From positions 264,057 through 328,056 of the forward strand of contig VXVC01000007.1 of assembly GCA_009836625.1 (NCBI GenBank): a DNA stretch of 64,000 nt, written 5' to 3'. The notes beneath the pieces were generated by a model, which saw only the letters and a list, made by a program, of their open reading frames with translations, was not told the origin of the DNA and ran no database searches. Source of the DNA: Holophagales bacterium (lineage in GTDB: Bacteria; Acidobacteriota; Thermoanaerobaculia; Multivoradales; Multivoraceae). Below are positions 45,279-54,919 of the stretch, piece by piece. The position numbers were made by a program, and so were the translations under genes. Numbering within the stretch: the first letter of the stretch is position 1; every line of letters starts with the position of its first letter.

Positions 45279-46237
45279 CCCACCCCGACCATCATCAACA
45301 CCACGACCATCACGACGAGGCGCACCGCCACGACGGCGGCGCCGGGCACGAGCATTCGCCGCGCCGTGTCACGTCCTGGTGGCGCGCCGGCCTGGCCGTT
45401 CTGGCGCTCGTCGCGCTGGCCCGGTCCGTCTTCGTCGTGCCGGAGACCGAAAGCGCGATCGTCACCCGCTTCGGCAAGCCGCTCCGGACAATCGAGGATC
45501 CGGGCCTCAAGCTGAAGTGGCCGATCGACCGGCGGCTCCGCTTCGACAACCGGGTACTCCTCTACGATCCGGCGCCGGCCGAATTCCTGACCCAGGACAA
45601 GAAGAACCTGGTCGTCGACACGGCGGTCGTCTGGCGGATCGCCGACCCGGCGCGGTTCCTGGAGACGATCGGCGACATCTCCGGCGCCGAGATGCGCCTG
45701 CACGACGTGGTCTGGGCCGGTCTGGCGGCCGCGCTCGGCCGCACGGAACTCTCGCAACTCGTCTCCACCAAGCCGAAGCATCTCCGCATCGAGGAGGTCT
45801 CGGCCGAAGTCCGCGAGTCGGCGGTCGCCGTCTCCCTCCCCCAGCTCGGGGTCGAGATCCTCGAAGTCCAGCTCACCCGGCTGAGCTTCCCGGAGCAGAA
45901 CCTGGAGTCCGTCTTCGCGCGCATGCGGGCGGAGCGCGAGCGGATCGCCAAGGAGTACCGGGCCCAGGGCGAGGAACAGGCGATGATCATCCGCGCCGAA
46001 GCCGACCGGGACCGGGAGTTGATCCTCGCGGACGCCTATCGTGAGGCCGAGATCCTCCGCGGCCAGGGCGATGCCGAGGCGGCCGGCATCTACGGCGACG
46101 CCTACCGGCAGGACCCCTCCCTCTACCGGTTCCTGCGCACCCTGGAGTCCTACGAGTCGATCCTCGACGACCAGACGACGGTCATCCTGTCAGCGGACTC
46201 GGAGCTCTTCTCGCTGCTGGGCGGAGCCTCCGAATGA
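45275..46237 (+). CDS. HflC-like SPFH protein with histidine-rich N terminus
   Basis: 320 residues. The first 30 residues are a cytosolic His-rich tail (HPDHHQHHDHHDE..., about 12 His), then one TM helix (about 36-55) and an SPFH/band-7 domain (TESAIVTRFGKP, LKLKWPIDRRLRFDNRV, VVWRIADPARF) with a coiled-coil C-terminal part (RAERERIAKEYRAQGEEQ) as in HflC. HflC/HflK normally form a large cage around the FtsH protease. The His-rich extension is not part of that family and points to metal binding. Overlaps the ATPase fusion by 4 nt. Confidence 0.88.
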   Translation: MTHPDHHQHHDHHDEAHRHDGGAGHEHSPRRVTSWWRAGLAVLALVALARSVFVVPETESAIVTRFGKPLRTIEDPGLKLKWPIDRRLRFDNRVLLYDPAPAEFLTQDKKNLVVDTAVVWRIADPARFLETIGDISGAEMRLHDVVWAGLAAALGRTELSQLVSTKPKHLRIEEVSAEVRESAVAVSLPQLGVEILEVQLTRLSFPEQNLESVFARMRAERERIAKEYRAQGEEQAMIIRAEADRDRELILADAYREAEILRGQGDAEAAGIYGDAYRQDPSLYRFLRTLESYESILDDQTTVILSADSELFSLLGGASE

Positions 46238-47166
46238 GGCTCCGCGGCATCCTCGCCGCAGCGCTGACCCTGGCGCTCATGTGGCTGGCCTGGGGCGTCT
46301 ACTTCGTCGCCCCGGACGAGGAGGCGGTGACCCGCGTCCTGGGCAGGGCGCGCCCGACCGCGGCGGGGCCCGGCCTGCACTGGAACTGGCCGCGGCCGGT
46401 CGGCCGGGTGGACAAGCTGAAGGTGCGCGAAGCCAAGCGGCTGACGCTCGGCTTCGCCGCGGCCGACCGGGTGCTCGGCGGCGACGCGACGCCGGCCGAG
46501 GCGCGCTGGTTGACCGGCGACCGCAACGTCGTCCACGTGCGGCTGGTCGTCCTCTACGCGATCCACGATCCACTCGCCTACTCGCTGCACTTCGCGGACG
46601 TCGAGTCACTGCTTGAGACCAGCGGCCGCAGCGCCCTGCTGGAAGTCGTCGCCGGCATGGGCGTCGACGAGCTGCTGACCACCGGCAAGGTGGCGGTGCA
46701 GCAAAGCGTCCAGGCCGCCTCGCAGGAGCTGTTCGACCGGTTCGGGACCGGCGTCACCGTCCTGTCCGCGAGCCTCGAGGGCGTCAGCCCGCCGAGTCTT
46801 GTCCGGGAGGTGTTCAACGACGTCGCCAGCGCGCGCGAGGACCGCGACCGCCTGATCCGCGAGGCGGAGAGCTATCGGAACGAGGTCGTCCCGGTGGCGC
46901 GCGGCGAGGCGCGCGCGCTCGTCGCCGGGGCCGAGAGCTTCCGCACCGCCGAAGTCGAGCGGGCGACCGGCGAAGCCGACCGGTTCCGCTCGATCGCGAA
47001 CGCCGACCAGAGTGCGCGTGCCGAGATCCGCACGCGCACCTACCTCGAGACGATGGAGCGGGTCCTCCCCCGCATGCGGAAGACGATCCTCGAGCCCGGT
47101 CAGAGCACGATCGACATCGACTTCCTCCGCCGCGAGCTGACGACCGGGTCGAACGGCCAACCGTGA
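46234..47166 (+). CDS. HflK-like SPFH protein
   Basis: 310 residues with an N-terminal TM helix (about 5-23, TLALMWLAWGVYFV), SPFH domain (DEEAVTRVLGRARPTAAGPGLHWNWPRPVGRVDKL region) and a charged helical C terminus ending 'RKTILEPGQSTIDIDF'. It is similar in organisation to the SPFH module fused to the ATPase, so the operon encodes one fused and two free SPFH units. FtsH is not in the window. Overlaps its neighbours by 4 nt on both sides (ATGA and GTGA), indicating stoichiometric coexpression. Confidence 0.88.
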   Translation: MRLRGILAAALTLALMWLAWGVYFVAPDEEAVTRVLGRARPTAAGPGLHWNWPRPVGRVDKLKVREAKRLTLGFAAADRVLGGDATPAEARWLTGDRNVVHVRLVVLYAIHDPLAYSLHFADVESLLETSGRSALLEVVAGMGVDELLTTGKVAVQQSVQAASQELFDRFGTGVTVLSASLEGVSPPSLVREVFNDVASAREDRDRLIREAESYRNEVVPVARGEARALVAGAESFRTAEVERATGEADRFRSIANADQSARAEIRTRTYLETMERVLPRMRKTILEPGQSTIDIDFLRRELTTGSNGQP

Positions 47167-47642
47167 GGCTGAGCCGCAACCTCGGCGCGACCGCGCTGAC
47201 CGTCGTGGTGCTCGCGGCCGGCCTCGCCATGGCGCTGCGCGACCGCCTGCCGGAGCGCGGGTCGGACGCGGGCGATCCGAGCGACGTCTTCTGGGAGATG
47301 GTCGACGTGAGCCGCGAGGGTGAGGCCGACGCCTGGCTCGATCTCTTCGCCGGCGAGGTCCGCGAGCAACTGGAGACGGTGCGCGACGAAATGGGCGAAG
47401 CCGCCTTCCGGCAGTACCTCCGCCAGCGGATCGCCGGCCTCAAGGGAGTCGCGGTGACCGGCAAGGAAGATCTGGGCGGCACCGTGCGTCTCGAGGTCGA
47501 GTACGTGCGCGAGGCGAGCTACGAGACGCAGAGCCTCGACCTGCGCGTCGCCCGCGGGCGCTGGCGCATCGTCGCGCTCGGACCGACGCAGGAGCGGGAA
47601 CCGCCGGTTCCGTACGGCACGCCGGTCGGCCCCGGCGACTGA
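47163..47642 (+). CDS. small membrane-anchored protein of the SPFH operon
   Basis: 159 residues starting at a GTG inside the HflK-like stop. One N-terminal TM/signal helix (about 8-24) is followed by a soluble domain with a helix-strand pattern resembling NTF2-like/DUF4878 folds ('VFWEMVDVSREGEADAWLDLFA', ending in paired strands LEVEYVREASYETQSLDLRV). No catalytic residues are evident. It is the last gene of the overlapping set, so it probably assists the SPFH/ATPase complex on the periplasmic side. Confidence 0.65.
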   Translation: MRLSRNLGATALTVVVLAAGLAMALRDRLPERGSDAGDPSDVFWEMVDVSREGEADAWLDLFAGEVREQLETVRDEMGEAAFRQYLRQRIAGLKGVAVTGKEDLGGTVRLEVEYVREASYETQSLDLRVARGRWRIVALGPTQEREPPVPYGTPVGPGD

Positions 47643-47660
47643 CGGCGGGAGGAAGGAACG

Positions 47661-48854
47661 ATGAGAAAGCTCGCCATCGCCCTGCTTGCGTTCTTTCGCC
47701 GGGTCTCGCTGACTATCCGGAAGCTCCGCGGGCAGTCCGAGGACGACGTCGCGGCGCAGCGGGTCACGAGCGGCCGCGCCTGGGACGAGTTCTGCGACAC
47801 CCTGAAGGCCGCCGGAGCGTCGCTGAACTTCCCGGGGACGCCCCGCGACGCCTTCAACCAGGCCGAGGGCTACCGCTACCTGAGCCGTCTGGCCCGGGCG
47901 GGACTCATGGCCTTCGTCGAGCACGCCGACCCGCGGGCGCCGGTCCTTCACCGGGTCGCCAACGAGACGGTCAAGCTCGGCTCCGACAACCCGGACAACC
48001 ACTACCTGACGGCCGCGCTGTCTGGCGCCTACGAGTACCGGATCACCGGACGCCGCAACACCGTCGCCTACCTCGGCTTCGGCACCCAGGCCGGCCACTA
48101 CGGCCAGGGCGGCGGCTTGCCGCCGACCGGCTACATCGAGGCGGCGGAACTCGAGATGGAGGACGACGGCCGGTTCGAACTCGTCCTCAGTTGCGAACCG
48201 CAGGTAGGCAACTGGCTGCCGATGAAGCCCGACACGGGAATGCTCATCGTGCGCCAGACCTTCCTCGACCGGCGCACGGAGATCCCGGCGGAGCTCCACA
48301 TCGAGCGGATCAACTGCGCTCCCGAAGAGAAGCGCCCCGCGCCCCTGACGCCGGCGCAGGTCGACGAGGGGCTGCGCTCGGCGAGCACCCTGGTCGCCGG
48401 CGCCTCGCTGCTGTTCGCGAAGTGGGCGCGCGACTTCCAGAAGCACTCGAACAGGCTGCCCCGCTTCGATCAGGAGACGTCGAACCAGGCCGGCGGCGAT
48501 CCGAACATCGCCTACTACCACTCCCACTGGCGGCTGGCCGAGGACGAGGCGCTCGTCATCGAGGCCACACCGCCGGAATGCGAGCACTGGAACTTCCAGC
48601 TCAACAACTACTGGATGGAGTCGCTCGACTACCGCTACCACACGATCCACACGAACAAGCACCTCGCCGAGTACGAGCCGGACGGTTCCGTGCGCCTGAT
48701 CGTGGCCCACGAGGACCCGGGGCTGCCGAACTGGCTCGACACCGCCGGGCACACCTCCGGCACGATGTGCTTCCGCTGGATCCGCGCCGAGGCGCATCCG
48801 GAGCCCGGGACGCGGGTCGTCAAGCTGGCCGAACTCTCGGCACTACGCCGCTGA
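47661..48854 (+). CDS. DUF1214 domain-containing protein
   Basis: 397 residues. The C-terminal half has the DUF1214 signature 'WNFQLNNYWMESLDYRYH' and a His-rich strand. The N terminus is basic with a weak hydrophobic stretch. It starts 18 nt after the previous gene, with GGAGG at the right spacing, and the sulfotransferase starts 4 nt after its end. Proteins of this family are often found with sulfotransferases and lipid or steroid-modifying enzymes, but their activity is unknown. Confidence 0.8.
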   Translation: MRKLAIALLAFFRRVSLTIRKLRGQSEDDVAAQRVTSGRAWDEFCDTLKAAGASLNFPGTPRDAFNQAEGYRYLSRLARAGLMAFVEHADPRAPVLHRVANETVKLGSDNPDNHYLTAALSGAYEYRITGRRNTVAYLGFGTQAGHYGQGGGLPPTGYIEAAELEMEDDGRFELVLSCEPQVGNWLPMKPDTGMLIVRQTFLDRRTEIPAELHIERINCAPEEKRPAPLTPAQVDEGLRSASTLVAGASLLFAKWARDFQKHSNRLPRFDQETSNQAGGDPNIAYYHSHWRLAEDEALVIEATPPECEHWNFQLNNYWMESLDYRYHTIHTNKHLAEYEPDGSVRLIVAHEDPGLPNWLDTAGHTSGTMCFRWIRAEAHPEPGTRVVKLAELSALRR

Positions 48855-48858
48855 CCCG

Positions 48859-50118
48859 ATGGCGAAGCGGGTTGCCGAAACGCCGACGGACTACGAGCGG
48901 CCGTACCGGCCGCTTCCGGTAGCGCTCCTGAACGCGGCCGGGCGGGCCGCACGCCACGTCGGCGCAAGCGGGAGGCTCGACGTCGACAGGATGGTCGCGA
49001 AGGCCCAGAGAAGAACCGGTCTGTCCAGCTTCGGCGACGAGTGGTTCATGGAGCCCCTGTCGGTCCTCGCCCGCTCGATCAACGAGGAGGCCGACCTCAC
49101 GCTCCTGGGCCGGCTGATCCAGCGGCGGCGAATCGAGGAAGCGCTGGTTACACGCCTGCGCGTCGAGGAACTCCTCCGCCGCCGGCCGGAGATCTGCAAC
49201 ATCGACCTCGGCCCGATCGTCGTGATCGCCGGCCTGCAGCGGACCGGCACGACCACCCTGCATCGGCTGATCGCCTCCCACCCCGAGATGCGCGCCGTCG
49301 AGGCCTGGGAGGGACTGAATCCACTGCCCCTGCCCCGCGAAGAGCCGGGCGATCCTCACACCCGGATCCGACGGGCGCTCATCGCGGAGAAAGCCGTCGC
49401 CTATCTCGCCCCCGCCTTCTTCGCCGTTCATCCCGCCGAACACGACGCTCCGGAGGAGGACGTGCTGCTGCTCGACGTGGCCTTCATGAGTCAGTCGGCG
49501 GAAGCGACCATGCATGTGCCGACCTATGCCCGCTGGCTGGAGGACCAGGACCACACGCGCGCGTACGAGGAGTTCCGCACCCTGCTTCAGGTCCTGCACT
49601 GGCAACGGCCGCGGAGTCACTGGGTGCTCAAGACGCCGCATCACATGGAGTACCTGGACATCCTCCTCGAGGCCTTTCCGACAGCCACGGTCGTTCGGAC
49701 GCACCGCGATCCGCTGAAGACGATTCCCTCCTTCTGCAGCATGGTCGCCCACGGCCGCGGCCTGTTCAGCGACCGGGTCGACCCGAAAGAGATCGGCGCG
49801 CACTGGTTCGCCAAGACCTGCCGCCTCGTCGAGCGGACCGCCCGCGCCCGGGAAGCCGCGGACCCGCGCCGCTTCGTCGACGTCTCCTACTACGACCTGG
49901 TCGACGATCCGATGGCGGTGCTGGGAAAGATCTACGAACGGGCCGCCATCCCCTTCGGACCGAACGCACGGAAAGCCGCCGAGCGGACCGCTAGCCGCAA
50001 CGTGCAGCACCGCTACGGGCGGCATGTCTACACACCGGAGAGCTTCGGCCTGAGCCCGGAAGTCATCGAGCAGGGAATGGCGGCCTACCGGAAGCGGCAC
50101 GGCATTCCGCGTGAGTAA
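48859..50118 (+). CDS. PAPS-dependent sulfotransferase family protein
   Basis: 419 residues. The 5'-phosphosulfate-binding loop is clear: GLQRTGTTTLHRLI near residues 121-134. The 3'-phosphate-binding region is THRDPLKTIPSF with a downstream Arg/Ser. This family transfers sulfate from PAPS to hydroxyl groups of lipids, glycans or small molecules. It overlaps the next SDR gene by 8 nt. The acceptor is unknown, but neighbouring SDRs and an SRPBCC protein suggest a hydrophobic compound. Confidence 0.88.
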   Translation: MAKRVAETPTDYERPYRPLPVALLNAAGRAARHVGASGRLDVDRMVAKAQRRTGLSSFGDEWFMEPLSVLARSINEEADLTLLGRLIQRRRIEEALVTRLRVEELLRRRPEICNIDLGPIVVIAGLQRTGTTTLHRLIASHPEMRAVEAWEGLNPLPLPREEPGDPHTRIRRALIAEKAVAYLAPAFFAVHPAEHDAPEEDVLLLDVAFMSQSAEATMHVPTYARWLEDQDHTRAYEEFRTLLQVLHWQRPRSHWVLKTPHHMEYLDILLEAFPTATVVRTHRDPLKTIPSFCSMVAHGRGLFSDRVDPKEIGAHWFAKTCRLVERTARAREAADPRRFVDVSYYDLVDDPMAVLGKIYERAAIPFGPNARKAAERTASRNVQHRYGRHVYTPESFGLSPEVIEQGMAAYRKRHGIPRE

Positions 50119-51109
50119 GCTGACGAGCCGCATGAAGAAGCTCTTCAAGGTGCTCCGCAAGGCGGTCCGGGACCGGGCGGCCGAGCGGCCGGAGATCGAG
50201 CCGCTCGCCGATTCCGTTCGGGTCGACGGCAGGACCTGCCTGGTGACCGGAGCCAATAGCGGCGTCGGCAAGGCCGTCGCAATCGACCTGGCCAGGCGCG
50301 GCGGCCACGTCTTGATGGCCTGCCGTAGCGGGCACCCGGACGCGGGCGAGGACGTGAAGGCCGACTCCGGCTCCGACAGTGTCGAGATGCTGCGGGTCGA
50401 TCTCTCGGACATGCGCTCGGTCCACCGGCTCTGTGACGAGCTGCGCGACCGGGGAACGGTGCTCGACATCGCGGTTCTCAACGCCGGCCTCATGCCGCGC
50501 CGCGCCCGTCGCACGGCGCAGGGCTTCGAGACGATGTTCGCCGTGCATTTCCTCGCCAACCGGGTGCTGGTCGACCGCTGGCTGAGGGACGGGACGGTTC
50601 GCCCCGCCAACCGGATCGAGGAGGCGCCCCGCATCGTCATTGTCTCCTCCGACGCCCACCGCTCCGCCGAGGCGATCGACTTCGACCGCTTCGGCGAGTT
50701 CACGGATTACGGCGTCCGGGACGGGATCAGGCACTACGGCGCGAGCAAGCTCGTCCTCTGTACCTACGCGACCGAACTCTCGCGTCGCCTGAACAGCGAA
50801 GGCGAGGGCCATGTCGTGGTCCACTCGCTCTGCCCCGGCCCCGTCAACACCGCCATCGCGCGGGAAGCACCCTGGTTCCTGAAGCCCCTGGTGGTCCCGA
50901 TGATGAGGTTCTTCTTCCTGACGCCGGAGAAGGCCGCCAGGCCCGTGAGCTACCTGTGCTGCGCCGAAGACGCCGGCAAGCGTAGCGGCATCTACCTGCA
51001 CATGCTGCGCGAGAAGCGCCCGTCCGGGCACGCCACCGAACCGTCAAACGGCGCCCGGCTGTGGCAGGCCAGCGCGGCGCTGCTCGAGGCGCAGGCGCCG
51101 CCGAGCTGA
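50111..51109 (+). CDS. short-chain dehydrogenase/reductase (retinol dehydrogenase-like)
   Basis: 332 residues from GTG 50111. An N-terminal basic helix precedes a Rossmann domain: TGANSGVGKA, the NAG motif (ILNAGLMPR) and catalytic Ser/Tyr/Lys with VSSDAH and YGASK. The layout is that of the WW-oxidoreductase/retinol dehydrogenase-like SDR group acting on lipophilic alcohols or ketones. The catalytic set is complete, unlike the SDR at 24362. Another SDR of similar size follows after a 5-nt gap. Confidence 0.87.
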   Translation: MSKLTSRMKKLFKVLRKAVRDRAAERPEIEPLADSVRVDGRTCLVTGANSGVGKAVAIDLARRGGHVLMACRSGHPDAGEDVKADSGSDSVEMLRVDLSDMRSVHRLCDELRDRGTVLDIAVLNAGLMPRRARRTAQGFETMFAVHFLANRVLVDRWLRDGTVRPANRIEEAPRIVIVSSDAHRSAEAIDFDRFGEFTDYGVRDGIRHYGASKLVLCTYATELSRRLNSEGEGHVVVHSLCPGPVNTAIAREAPWFLKPLVVPMMRFFFLTPEKAARPVSYLCCAEDAGKRSGIYLHMLREKRPSGHATEPSNGARLWQASAALLEAQAPPS

Positions 51110-51114
51110 CGCCA

Positions 51115-52113
51115 GTGGCCTACCGACCCGGATCCGGCCTCTCGAAGGCCTTCCACCACACGTGGGAACTCTGCTCGCCGAAGCCGATGGCCGAGCGGGT
51201 CGACATGTCGGGCAGAAAGGTGATCGTCACCGGCGGGACACCCGGGTCGATCGGCTACCAGGTCGCCCGAACGCTGGCCGCCTGGGGCGCCGACGTCGCG
51301 GTCACCTGCCCGCGCGACAGCGCAACCGCCAGGGAGACCCTGTTGCGGGAGCTGCGGGACGCCGGGCAGCGACCGAACGGAATCGAGGGCCACCGGCTCG
51401 ATCTCGCCGACCCCCGTAGCGTCGCCGACTTCGCCGCCTGGTACCGGGAGACCTCCGGCGGCCGCCTGGACGTGCTGATCAACAACGCCGGCATCCTCCG
51501 CGACGTGCTCTGGCGCTGGCGCGAGCGGAGGGTTTCCGCCGACGGGTTCGAGATCCACTGGCGCACGAACTACCTCGGCACCTTCCACCTGACCCGCCTG
51601 CTGCTGCCGATGCTGCTCGACTCCGGCCGGCGGAGCGGCGATGCGCGGGTGATCAACGTCTCCTCGCACCAGCACGACAAGGGCAGCAACGACCGTCTCT
51701 TCGCGTCCCCGGACAGGCTGGACTCCTGGACCGCCTATGGCCAGTCCAAGCTGGCCCTGATCCACCACGCGTTCGCATTGCAGCGCCGCTACGGCGAGGA
51801 CGGCAACCTCCGAACAGCCGCCCTGCATCCGGGCTCCGCCTACTCGAACATGACCTTCGGCTGGCAGGACGAGCCCCGGTGGCTCAGGCGGACGAAGCGC
51901 CTGTTCACGCCGCTGGCGCCGCTGATCCTCCTGACGCCGGCGCAGGCCGCGCAGACGACGATCCACTGCGCCACGGATCCGCACCTGGAGGGTGGCCACT
52001 ACCATGAACGCTGCGCCAAGGCCGAGCCCATCCCAGACGCCCGGGACGAAGCCGCGTCGCGCCGCCTCTGGGAAGAAACGGACCGCTGGTTCCGGTCACT
52101 CGGTCAGCAGTAG
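51115..52113 (+). CDS. short-chain dehydrogenase/reductase
   Basis: 332 residues from GTG 51115, chosen because it follows the preceding stop; upstream in-frame sequence lies inside the other SDR. NAD(P) motif TGGTPGSIGYQ, NNAG, VSSHQHD and YGQSK with complete Ser-Tyr-Lys. Sequence similarity with the preceding SDR is moderate, so the two probably act on related substrates in successive steps. The SRPBCC gene begins 18 nt later. Confidence 0.86.
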   Translation: MAYRPGSGLSKAFHHTWELCSPKPMAERVDMSGRKVIVTGGTPGSIGYQVARTLAAWGADVAVTCPRDSATARETLLRELRDAGQRPNGIEGHRLDLADPRSVADFAAWYRETSGGRLDVLINNAGILRDVLWRWRERRVSADGFEIHWRTNYLGTFHLTRLLLPMLLDSGRRSGDARVINVSSHQHDKGSNDRLFASPDRLDSWTAYGQSKLALIHHAFALQRRYGEDGNLRTAALHPGSAYSNMTFGWQDEPRWLRRTKRLFTPLAPLILLTPAQAAQTTIHCATDPHLEGGHYHERCAKAEPIPDARDEAASRRLWEETDRWFRSLGQQ

Positions 52114-52131
52114 CGGCGCAGGAGGCCTCAG

Positions 52132-52605
52132 ATGTTCAAGCACTCGATCGATTCAGAGCCGGTAGAGATCGACGCTCCCATCGAGGTGGCCTGGGAGCTT
52201 CTCGTCGATCTCGACCGCTACCACGAATGGAATCCGTTCGCCCGGACCTACAGGAAGACGAATGTCCGCGTCGGCTCCACGATCCACTTCGACGTCAAGC
52301 TGGACCGCTACAACCGGAAGCAGACCGAGCGCCTAGCGATCATCGAACCGCCGACCCGCCTGGCCTGGAGCACGAACGTCGCCCTCGGACTCGTCAAGGC
52401 CCTGCGCGTACAGAGACTCGAGAGGCGAAGCGAAACGAGCTGCACCTACTTCAACACCGACACCCTCGAAGGGCCACTGGCGCCGGTTGCCCGCCTCCTG
52501 TTCGGCGGCGCCATGCACCGCGGCTTCGCAAGCGTCGGCAGGGCGCTCAAGCAGACGGCGGAGGAACGGCACGGAGACCGGAGCCCAGATGAACCATCGC
52601 CTTAG
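52132..52605 (+). CDS. SRPBCC (START/polyketide-cyclase-like) domain protein
   Basis: 157 residues. A helix-grip fold is indicated by '[30 protein letters not shown]' at the N terminus and a final long helix ([20 protein letters not shown]). These proteins bind hydrophobic ligands or act as cyclases. Its 3' end overlaps the PhoD start by 17 nt. Position within the operon fits a carrier or cyclase for the substrate handled by the SDRs. Confidence 0.85.
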   Translation: MFKHSIDSEPVEIDAPIEVAWELLVDLDRYHEWNPFARTYRKTNVRVGSTIHFDVKLDRYNRKQTERLAIIEPPTRLAWSTNVALGLVKALRVQRLERRSETSCTYFNTDTLEGPLAPVARLLFGGAMHRGFASVGRALKQTAEERHGDRSPDEPSP

Positions 52606-54916
52606 CCGACGAGGCTTGCTCGGATTCCTGGCCGCGATCGTTTCCCTGCCGAAGCGGATCGGACGGGCCGAGGCACGGCAGCAGGAACATGACCAAGTGT
52701 CTGGCACCCGCGTCGACCGGTGGCACAGGACGCACGATCGGGTCTGGCTCGGGGAGCGGTTCTGGGCCAATCCGATGGAGGACTGGCGGGTTGTGGACGG
52801 TGCCGCGGAAGTGCAGACCAGCGGTGGCGACCGCAACGTTCACCTGATCACGCATCGGTTGACCAGCGAGCGGGGGCGGTTTCGGATGTCGGTCCGCTGC
52901 AAACGTGTCGAAGCTGGCGAGCGAGACGGCGGCGTGGGGTTTCGGATCGGCATCCGCAACCGGATCGATGACCATCGCAGCAACTGCTTCGCGCGCGGCG
53001 TCGGGGTCGATGCGGGGCTGATCGATGGGCGGTTGGTGCTCGGTGGCGGGAGCGCGGCGGTGGCCGACGCGGACGTGGTCCCCACCGAGGGGTTCACCCT
53101 GCTGCTCGAAGGACGAACGGAAGCCGGTGACTGTGAACTCAGCCTGACGGCCCGGACCGCCTCCGGAACTGAGCTGGGCAGCCTCACTCACACGGTGCAG
53201 GCCGCCGAGATCGAGGGAAACGTCGCCATCGTCAGCAACTTCGACCGGGAGATCCCGAAGGGCGAGGGCGCCCGGTACCGGTTCAGCGAGTGGACGGTGG
53301 ACGGCGATGCGTTCGAGTTCGACGAGGACCACCGGTTCGGGCCGATCCTGTGGTCGATGTACTCGATGAGCGACTCCCGCTCTGACGAGGGGTTCGTCGT
53401 CAAGATGACGGCGCTGCTGCCGCCGCTGGGCGCCGACGACGACCGGCGGGTCGAGCTGCTGACCCAGCACGAAGGAGAGTGGCGATCCCACGGCTTTACC
53501 GAACTCGACCCGGACGCCTGGACGGCGACGTTCCGCGTGCCCAACTGGAACGAGCGCACCGCGGCGCCGTTCCGGCTCGTCTACCGCGAACAGCACACCG
53601 ACGGCGGCGAGACGGAGCACGAGTGGCGGGGCACGATCCGCGCAAACCCCGCCGGTCGGCCGCTGCGACTGGCGGGGCTCACCTGCCAGAACGACTACTC
53701 CTTCCCCTACGCCCCGGTCGCGGACCACGTTCTGGCCCGCGATCCCGACCTGCTCTTCTTCTCCGGCGACCAGCTCTACGAGAACCACGGCGGCTACGGT
53801 CTGATCCGGGAGCCGGCCGGGCCCGCGATCCTGAACTACCTGCGCAAGTACTACATGTTCGGCTGGGCGTTCAGGGAAACGATGCGGGACCGCCCAACGT
53901 TATGTATTCCAGATGACCACGACGTGTTCCAGGGCAACATCTGGGGCGAGAGCGGCAAGGCGATGGACACCGGCCGGGGCACTTCCTCGCTCGGCGGCTA
54001 CCGGGAGCCGGCGCGGATGGTCAACGTGGTCCACCGCACGAACGCCTCCCATCACCCGGACCCGTTCGACCCGGCGCCGGTCGAACAGGACATCAGCGTC
54101 TACTACGGCGACATGGTCTACGGCGGCGTGGGGTTCGCGATCCTCGCCGACCGGCAGTTCAAGAGCGGACCGGAGCACGTGGACACCGGGCCCGGCCGGG
54201 CCGACCATGTGCTGGACGAAAGCGTCGACACCTCCGCGCTCGACCGGCCCGGCCTCGCGCTGCTCGGCGAACGCCAGGAGGAGTTCCTGGAGCAGTGGGC
54301 CGGCGACCGGCGGGGCCACACGATGAAGGTCCTGCTCAGCCAGACGGTGTTCGCCGGCGTCGCGACGCATCACGGCGGCTACGACGACTTCCTGATCGCC
54401 GATCTCGACTGTGGCGGCTGGCCGCAGACGCCGCGCAACCGGCTCGTCCGCATCCTGCGCGAGGCGAAGTGTCTGCACGTCTGCGGCGACCAGCACCTGC
54501 CCTCACTCGTCCAGTACGGCGCCGGCTCTCAGCGCGACGGCTGCTGGGCCTTCTGCACGCCCGCGATCAGCGCCGGCTATCCGCGCTGGTGGCGACCTGA
54601 CGAGGTCGGCACGCCGCACCGGAACCGGCCCCGGCACGGCCTGGCGCACACCGGTGAGTTCCGCGATCCGCTGGGCAACCGGGTGTACGTCTACGCAATC
54701 GGCAATCCGGAGGTCGGCACCGCGCCCGACCCGTACGAGCGGGCGCACCAGAAGAGCAGCGGCTTCGGCCTGGTAACGATCGACACAGAAGCGAAGACCT
54801 ACCGGATCGAGGCCTTCCGCTTCCTGAGCACCGCCGACGGCGAGGACGCCCAGTTCCCCGGCTGGCCGGTGACGGTGCACCAGGACGAGAACGCGGGCGA
54901 GAACCGGATCGGCTGA
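52589..54916 (+). CDS. PhoD-like phosphatase, Tat-exported
   Basis: 775 residues from the ATG at 52589, chosen for a twin-arginine signal ([13 protein letters not shown]). Residues about 40-260 are a beta-rich N-terminal region resembling a concanavalin-type domain. The metallophosphoesterase-like core of alkaline phosphatase D follows: [10 protein letters not shown] near 392, DDHDVFQGN near 440, a DRQFKSGP region, and a late '[10 protein letters not shown]'. PhoD enzymes are Ca/Fe-dependent phosphodiesterases at the cell surface. The size is larger than classical PhoD because of the N-terminal domain. Next gene starts 4 nt later. Confidence 0.85.
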   Translation: MNHRLSRRGLLGFLAAIVSLPKRIGRAEARQQEHDQVSGTRVDRWHRTHDRVWLGERFWANPMEDWRVVDGAAEVQTSGGDRNVHLITHRLTSERGRFRMSVRCKRVEAGERDGGVGFRIGIRNRIDDHRSNCFARGVGVDAGLIDGRLVLGGGSAAVADADVVPTEGFTLLLEGRTEAGDCELSLTARTASGTELGSLTHTVQAAEIEGNVAIVSNFDREIPKGEGARYRFSEWTVDGDAFEFDEDHRFGPILWSMYSMSDSRSDEGFVVKMTALLPPLGADDDRRVELLTQHEGEWRSHGFTELDPDAWTATFRVPNWNERTAAPFRLVYREQHTDGGETEHEWRGTIRANPAGRPLRLAGLTCQNDYSFPYAPVADHVLARDPDLLFFSGDQLYENHGGYGLIREPAGPAILNYLRKYYMFGWAFRETMRDRPTLCIPDDHDVFQGNIWGESGKAMDTGRGTSSLGGYREPARMVNVVHRTNASHHPDPFDPAPVEQDISVYYGDMVYGGVGFAILADRQFKSGPEHVDTGPGRADHVLDESVDTSALDRPGLALLGERQEEFLEQWAGDRRGHTMKVLLSQTVFAGVATHHGGYDDFLIADLDCGGWPQTPRNRLVRILREAKCLHVCGDQHLPSLVQYGAGSQRDGCWAFCTPAISAGYPRWWRPDEVGTPHRNRPRHGLAHTGEFRDPLGNRVYVYAIGNPEVGTAPDPYERAHQKSSGFGLVTIDTEAKTYRIEAFRFLSTADGEDAQFPGWPVTVHQDENAGENRIG

Positions 54917-54919
54917 GGC

